DNA from: Hyphomicrobiaceae bacterium
Lineage (GTDB): Bacteria; Pseudomonadota; Alphaproteobacteria; Rhizobiales; HXMU1428-3
DNA: 9,583 bases
Assembly: GCA_028285025.1 (NCBI GenBank)
Contig: JANQQH010000230.1
Coordinates: forward strand, 1 to 9,583
Direction: 5' to 3'
In this document: piece by piece, positions 6,269 to 9,583 of the stretch
Numbering within the stretch: position 1 is the first letter of the stretch
Layout of the letters: each line of letters begins with the position of its first letter
Position numbers and translations under genes: made by a program
Notes under the pieces: model-generated
Told to the model about the DNA's origin: nothing
Seen by the model: the letters and a program-made list of their open reading frames with translations, nothing else
The model's database searches: none

Positions 6269-7768
6269 ATGCTGCCAACACCCATCACCAGCGCACAAGA
6301 AAACACACCAGATTTTGAGCGCATCCCCTTTATAAAACCCACCGGCTTTCGCGAATATGATGCCCGCTGGGTATTTGGCAAAGAATTGAATCTGTTAGGG
6401 CTGACCACCATTGGCATTTGCATTGCTCAATTGTTTGATGAGCGCGGGGTCAACAAACGCATCGTGGTCGGGCATGATTATCGCTGGTATTCATCCAGCA
6501 TAAAACAAGCCCTGATCAATGGGTTACTCGCTGGCGGCATGCAAGTGCATGACATTGGCCTAGCTCTTTCCCCCATGGCCTATTTTGCCCAATTTGATCT
6601 AGATGTAGAAGGCGTTGCCATGGTCACAGCCAGTCATAATGACAATGGCTGGACAGGCATAAAAATGGGCCTTGACCGTCCCTTAACCTTCGGCCCTGAT
6701 GAAATGAGCCGCTTAAAAGAACTGGTTTATGCAGGTGATTATAAAACACCAGGCGGGGGTGAATACATCTATCATGACAATTTTAAACAGCGCTACATTG
6801 AGGACTTGACGACCCATAAACCTTACAAGCGCCCAATCAAAGCGGTGGTGGCCTGCGGCAATGGCACAGCAGGCGACTTTGCCCCTGAAGTGCTGAGCCA
6901 GATGGGGCTTGATATCATCCCCCTGCATACTGATCTGGACCATTCATTTCCCAATCACAACCCCAACCCCGAAGACTTAAAAATGCTCAACGCCATTCAA
7001 GACGCAGTAAAAACCCACGGCGCAGATGTTGGCCTCGCCTTTGATGGTGATGGCGACCGTTGCGGTGTGATTGACAATGAAGGCAAAGCCATTTTTGCCG
7101 ATAAGGTTGGCGTTATGCTGGCAAGAGACATCTCCGCCCACCATGACAACGCGCTATTTGTGGCAGATGTTAAATCAACCGGCCTGTTTCTGACAGACCC
7201 TGTATTGAAAGCCAATGGCGCAACCACCCATTTTTGGAAAACCGGCCATTCCTATATCAAACGCTATTCGCATGAAAACAAAGCCCTTGTTGGCTTTGAA
7301 AAATCTGGCCACTTCTTCTTTAACCCGCCCTTGGGCCGCGGCTATGATGATGGTCTGGTGGCCGCCATGGCCGTACTAGACATGTTAGAGCGCAATCCAG
7401 AAAAGTCCTTAAGCGGGCTAAAAAACGACCTGCCCACAACCTACCAATCTCCAACCATGTCGCCCCATTGTGCCGATGAAGAAAAATACGGCGTGGTTGA
7501 TCGCATTGTTGCGCACTTTACCAGCCTGTTTGAAAACAAAGCACAACTGGCTGGCCAATCCATCCGCGAGCTTATCACCGTCAATGGCATCCGCATTGTC
7601 CTGGAAGATGGCACCTGGGGACTGGTGCGCGCCTCTTCCAACAAACCAGAACTGGTCGTGGTGGTGGAAAGCCCAACTTCCGATGACAATATGCGTGCAA
7701 TCTTTAAAGAGCTGGATGAGCATTTGAGCACTTATGATGAGATCGGTGAGTATAATCAGAAGATTTAA
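6269..7768 (+). CDS. Phosphomannomutase/phosphoglucomutase
   Basis: This 499-residue enzyme of the alpha-D-phosphohexomutase superfamily interconverts hexose 6-phosphate and 1-phosphate, giving mannose-1-P or glucose-1-P for GDP-mannose, LPS and exopolysaccharide synthesis in the cytoplasm. All four domain signatures are visible: VGHDYRWYSSS (67-77), the phosphoserine loop TASHNDNGWTGIKMG with S122, the magnesium loop FDGDGDR (258-264), the sugar-binding loop GFEKSGHFFF (342-351), and the C-terminal phosphate loop RASSNKPELVVVVES (454-468). The sugar loop has K345 where many homologues have M (GEMSGH), so mannose versus glucose preference cannot be read safely. Length is normal. ATG 6269 is preferred to ATG 6221 because of AAGGGGG 8 nt upstream. 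It follows the protease pair by 92 nt and probably shares their transcript. I recall this TASHNDNGWTG form from Hyphomicrobiales, where it is usually annotated as phosphomannomutase. Confidence 0.92.
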   Translation: MLPTPITSAQENTPDFERIPFIKPTGFREYDARWVFGKELNLLGLTTIGICIAQLFDERGVNKRIVVGHDYRWYSSSIKQALINGLLAGGMQVHDIGLALSPMAYFAQFDLDVEGVAMVTASHNDNGWTGIKMGLDRPLTFGPDEMSRLKELVYAGDYKTPGGGEYIYHDNFKQRYIEDLTTHKPYKRPIKAVVACGNGTAGDFAPEVLSQMGLDIIPLHTDLDHSFPNHNPNPEDLKMLNAIQDAVKTHGADVGLAFDGDGDRCGVIDNEGKAIFADKVGVMLARDISAHHDNALFVADVKSTGLFLTDPVLKANGATTHFWKTGHSYIKRYSHENKALVGFEKSGHFFFNPPLGRGYDDGLVAAMAVLDMLERNPEKSLSGLKNDLPTTYQSPTMSPHCADEEKYGVVDRIVAHFTSLFENKAQLAGQSIRELITVNGIRIVLEDGTWGLVRASSNKPELVVVVESPTSDDNMRAIFKELDEHLSTYDEIGEYNQKI

Positions 7769-7771
7769 ATC

Positions 7772-8740
7772 ATGGCTGATTTATTTCAACTAACATCAAA
7801 AGATAGTTTCTACATGGAGCTAATGAATTCGGAAGATCCTTTTTTTAAAGAAAGAAGAAAACATGTAGAAAAGCTATGGGACCATTTTCAAAAATATGCT
7901 GAAAAGGGTTTTATCAAGAATTTTGCTAATAAACCCATGCAGCGCTATTGGGAAATGGCTATAGGATGTCTTGTTTTAGATTGCCAATTAAAATTATCAT
8001 CGAACTGGACAAAAAGACCTTCGCCAGAAGGACTTGATTTGCTTGTTGAAGATGTTGAAGGCAAAAGACTATGGATTGAGTGTGTGACGTGCGGTACAAG
8101 CGAATGGGACACGAAAGAGGAAAATCAAAAAAATCTTGTACCTACTCTTGAAAACTATAATGAAAAGCTAACTTTTGAAGACTCTATCGATGATGGTCTA
8201 ACTGGTAAACATTCTAGCTATGTAGGGGGGCAACATTTAAAACAATTAAAGCTGCGGATAGCAAATAGCTTTTCTGAAAAAATCAAACAAATACAAAAAT
8301 GCATTAACTTACCGAAGAATCCTGCATGCCAAGACGATTATTTTATTATTGCAATTGGAGGAGGAGAAATTCCAACTCATATATGGCATGACAATCTCGC
8401 TAATGAGACAGATATTGCTAGCCTTTTTGCTCCACAGAAAGGCTTAAGATTAATCGCCTTAGATGGAACCTCAGAATTAGAAATAGAAGAAAATACGTTC
8501 AAAGCAAATAATTCACCTGTTGAAAAACCTTTCGAGCAAAATGGTTCTGATCAAGTTTCAGCTGTCCTATTTTCAACACGCACTTTAAATTCAAACTCCT
8601 ATCATTGGCAATACGACTTCTATTTAATTAATAACTACAATGCCAAGAATCCATTGCCTGAGGACTTATTTAAATCTCAGTGCAAACAAATAAATTTAAA
8701 AAGAAAAGGTTCTTCCTTGATCTTAAATCCATCAAAATAA
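7772..8740 (+). CDS. Orphan protein with a putative PD-(D/E)XK-like nuclease core
   Basis: This 322-residue protein has no sure family name. Its first half looks like a restriction-endonuclease-like fold: RYWEMAIG (E61), then PSPEGLDLLVED (D89) and KRLWIECVT (E103), which matches the E...D...ExK spacing of PD-(D/E)XK proteins. However, the lysine of ExK is replaced by V105. Later parts include a basic helix LRIANSFSEKIKQIQKC (161-177), a strand FIIAIGGGEIP (191-201), VSAVLFSTRT and the closing NAKNPLPEDLFK (290-301). These resemble hypothetical proteins I recall with an IWIEAV core and IAINGG strand. No membrane segment is seen. The gene starts 3 nt after the mutase stop, with no good Shine-Dalgarno, so translation may be coupled. 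Its sequence is strikingly AT-rich compared with the mutase, which suggests acquisition by transfer. No methylase or toxin partner is adjacent. Confidence 0.7.
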   Translation: MADLFQLTSKDSFYMELMNSEDPFFKERRKHVEKLWDHFQKYAEKGFIKNFANKPMQRYWEMAIGCLVLDCQLKLSSNWTKRPSPEGLDLLVEDVEGKRLWIECVTCGTSEWDTKEENQKNLVPTLENYNEKLTFEDSIDDGLTGKHSSYVGGQHLKQLKLRIANSFSEKIKQIQKCINLPKNPACQDDYFIIAIGGGEIPTHIWHDNLANETDIASLFAPQKGLRLIALDGTSELEIEENTFKANNSPVEKPFEQNGSDQVSAVLFSTRTLNSNSYHWQYDFYLINNYNAKNPLPEDLFKSQCKQINLKRKGSSLILNPSK

Positions 8741-8792
8741 TTTAGATAAAGTTTTTCTATTAGCAAAAAAAAAGATCAAGCCAAGTAAATCA

Positions 8793-9386
8793 TCAGACGG
8801 CACACTCAATTGCCCGCTCCAATCGATCATTGCCCCAAAACAGTTCATCACCAACGACAAAACTGGGAGCGCCAAAAATGCCAATCGCCTGCGCTTGTTC
8901 TGAAATCGCCCACACCTGCGCCTTAATCTCATCACTGCAAGCCTGGGCCAATAAGTCCTCAACAGGACCAACATTCATAGTTTGTAAAACTTCAGACAAA
9001 TCTTGTTCGCCCCCTATCGGCAAACCTTGCTGAAATTGACGCTTATAAACGGCTTTGGAAAACTCAACACCCCACCCCTTTTGCAAACCAATCAATGTCA
9101 AACGCGTGGCCAGCAAACCTGATTGCGGAAACTCTTGTAAAATTGTAATAGGCGGCAGTCCATAAAACTCAGCTTCCCGTTCAATGTCTCGAAAAAAATT
9201 CTTCCCCTTGGTCTCATAAATCAAAAAAGGGCTCGTGTTCCATCCCTGTTGCTTAAAAATAGGCCCGAGCAAAAACGGTTGATAAATCACATCAATGCCC
9301 TTGACTTTACACAAGTCACCAATCCGCATCATGGAAAAATAAGCATAAGGACTGGCAAACTCATACCAAAAGGAGATCTCTTTCAT
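8793..9386 (-). CDS. 2-hydroxychromene-2-carboxylate isomerase-like DsbA-fold protein
   Basis: This 197-residue protein is of the HCCA isomerase / kappa-class glutathione transferase family, a thioredoxin fold with a helical insertion. The N-terminal active-site region is FWYEFASPYAYFSMM with S12 where DsbA has its CxxC, so it is not a thiol oxidase. The C-terminal signature IFGAPSFVVGDELFWGNDR (about 170-188) contains the cis-proline and the GxD...GxDR motif. HCCA isomerases act in naphthalene breakdown with glutathione; many genomic members have other, unknown roles, and no aromatic-degradation genes are near. ATG 9384-9386 is chosen because GGGG lies 8 nt before it and the protein then starts five residues before the first strand. 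GTG 9395 and ATG 9392 in the same frame are alternatives. It follows a TauE/SafE-like gene closely and converges on the AT-rich gene. Confidence 0.86.
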   Translation of the reverse strand: MKEISFWYEFASPYAYFSMMRIGDLCKVKGIDVIYQPFLLGPIFKQQGWNTSPFLIYETKGKNFFRDIEREAEFYGLPPITILQEFPQSGLLATRLTLIGLQKGWGVEFSKAVYKRQFQQGLPIGGEQDLSEVLQTMNVGPVEDLLAQACSDEIKAQVWAISEQAQAIGIFGAPSFVVGDELFWGNDRLERAIECAV

Positions 9387-9394
9387 CAACATCA

Positions 9395-9398
9395 CCCC
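9395..9398 (-). promoter_or_regulatory. Shine-Dalgarno site that selects the isomerase start at 9386
   Basis: Read on the minus strand, GGGG ends 8 nt before the ATG at 9386-9384. The in-frame ATG at 9392 would be only 2 nt away and the GTG at 9395 would overlap the site, which favours the shorter product. Confidence 0.45.
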
Positions 9399-9404
9399 GT
9401 TCTG

Positions 9405-9583
9405 CTAAGCAAAAACTGACCACAAAAACCGCCCCCCTACTGTCAGCAAAAACAACGCAAACACAAACTCCAACCGCGCCTTAGACAGCCCATGCGCGGC
9501 TCTAACACCTAGTGGGGCAAACAGCAAACTAGTGGGCAACACCAACACCGCCCCCAACAGCGAGACAAACCCAACTGAATAAT
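9405..9583 (-). CDS. TauE/SafE-like membrane permease, C-terminal 58 residues (partial)
   Basis: The reading frame enters from the right edge of the window and ends at TAG 9407-9405. The visible 58 residues contain a hydrophobic helix (GFVSLLGAVLVLPTSLLF), then APLGVRAAHGLSKARLEFV, then a final hydrophobic helix (FALFLLTVGGRFLWSVF). The order small-residue helix, APLGxxxAH, short basic loop, FALFLLxVGxR is the usual C-terminus of TauE/SafE (DUF81) permeases, which export sulfite, sulfoacetate or other anions, or have unknown substrates. It ends about 18 nt before the ATG of the isomerase-like gene, so the two are likely one operon. The 5' part, including the promoter, is outside the window, so substrate cannot be guessed. 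Confidence 0.78.
   Translation of the reverse strand, partial: YSVGFVSLLGAVLVLPTSLLFAPLGVRAAHGLSKARLEFVFALFLLTVGGRFLWSVFA

Noticed and set aside
7418..7731. Two long antisense open frames within the mutase gene
   Set aside because: They are opposite-strand frames of a well-conserved enzyme, with no ribosome site and no recognisable protein motifs.
8741..8792. A-run (nine A) between the convergent AT-rich gene and isomerase-like gene as a terminator
   Set aside because: Only A/T pairing with the preceding T-run is possible; there is no G-C stem and no correctly placed T-tract for the + strand gene.

Overview
The window looks like a chromosomal segment of an alphaproteobacterium, most likely from the Hyphomicrobiales or a close relative with moderate GC content. 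The evidence is the gene families. There is a PdhS/PleC-like histidine kinase with the typical alphaproteobacterial N-terminus. There are two TIGR02281-type retropepsin-like proteases and a phosphomannomutase carrying the TASHNDNGWTG signature. A small two-helix membrane protein of a type common in this class is also present. I cannot name a genus. No rRNA, tRNA, CRISPR array, insertion sequence or prophage gene is visible.

Left part (1-2933). A 59-residue two-helix membrane protein (+) ends at a strong, bidirectional-looking terminator. It converges on a minus-strand run. In transcription order that run is a membrane-anchored thermonuclease-family protein (TTG start), an Lrp/AsnC regulator, and a flavoprotein of the sulfide:quinone oxidoreductase (SQR) family. 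By motif alignment from memory, the flavoprotein lacks all three cysteines of canonical SQR, so it is probably an SQR-like enzyme with other chemistry.

Middle part (2934-7768). A divergent intergenic region holding a 17-bp inverted repeat precedes a six-helix membrane histidine kinase with no receiver domain. A leader follows with two inverted repeats, one of them a 24-bp near-perfect palindrome. Then come two tandem retropepsin-like aspartic proteases, one with three predicted membrane segments and one with a single segment, and a phosphomannomutase/phosphoglucomutase. All are on the + strand and probably form one or two transcription units concerned with the cell envelope and signalling.

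Right part (7772-9583). An AT-rich gene starts 3 nt after the mutase stop. It encodes a putative PD-(D/E)XK-like protein and reads like a recent insertion. It converges on a minus-strand pair: a DsbA-fold 2-hydroxychromene-2-carboxylate isomerase-like protein and, upstream of it, the C-terminal 58 residues of a TauE/SafE-like permease cut by the window edge.

Start sites were reassigned from Shine-Dalgarno evidence for the first protease (GTG 4882), the mutase (ATG 6269) and the isomerase-like gene (ATG at 9386). The best candidates for something undescribed are the cysteine-less SQR homologue, the protease pair with its palindromic operator candidate, and the orphan nuclease-like gene. No multi-gene defence or biosynthetic system could be supported.
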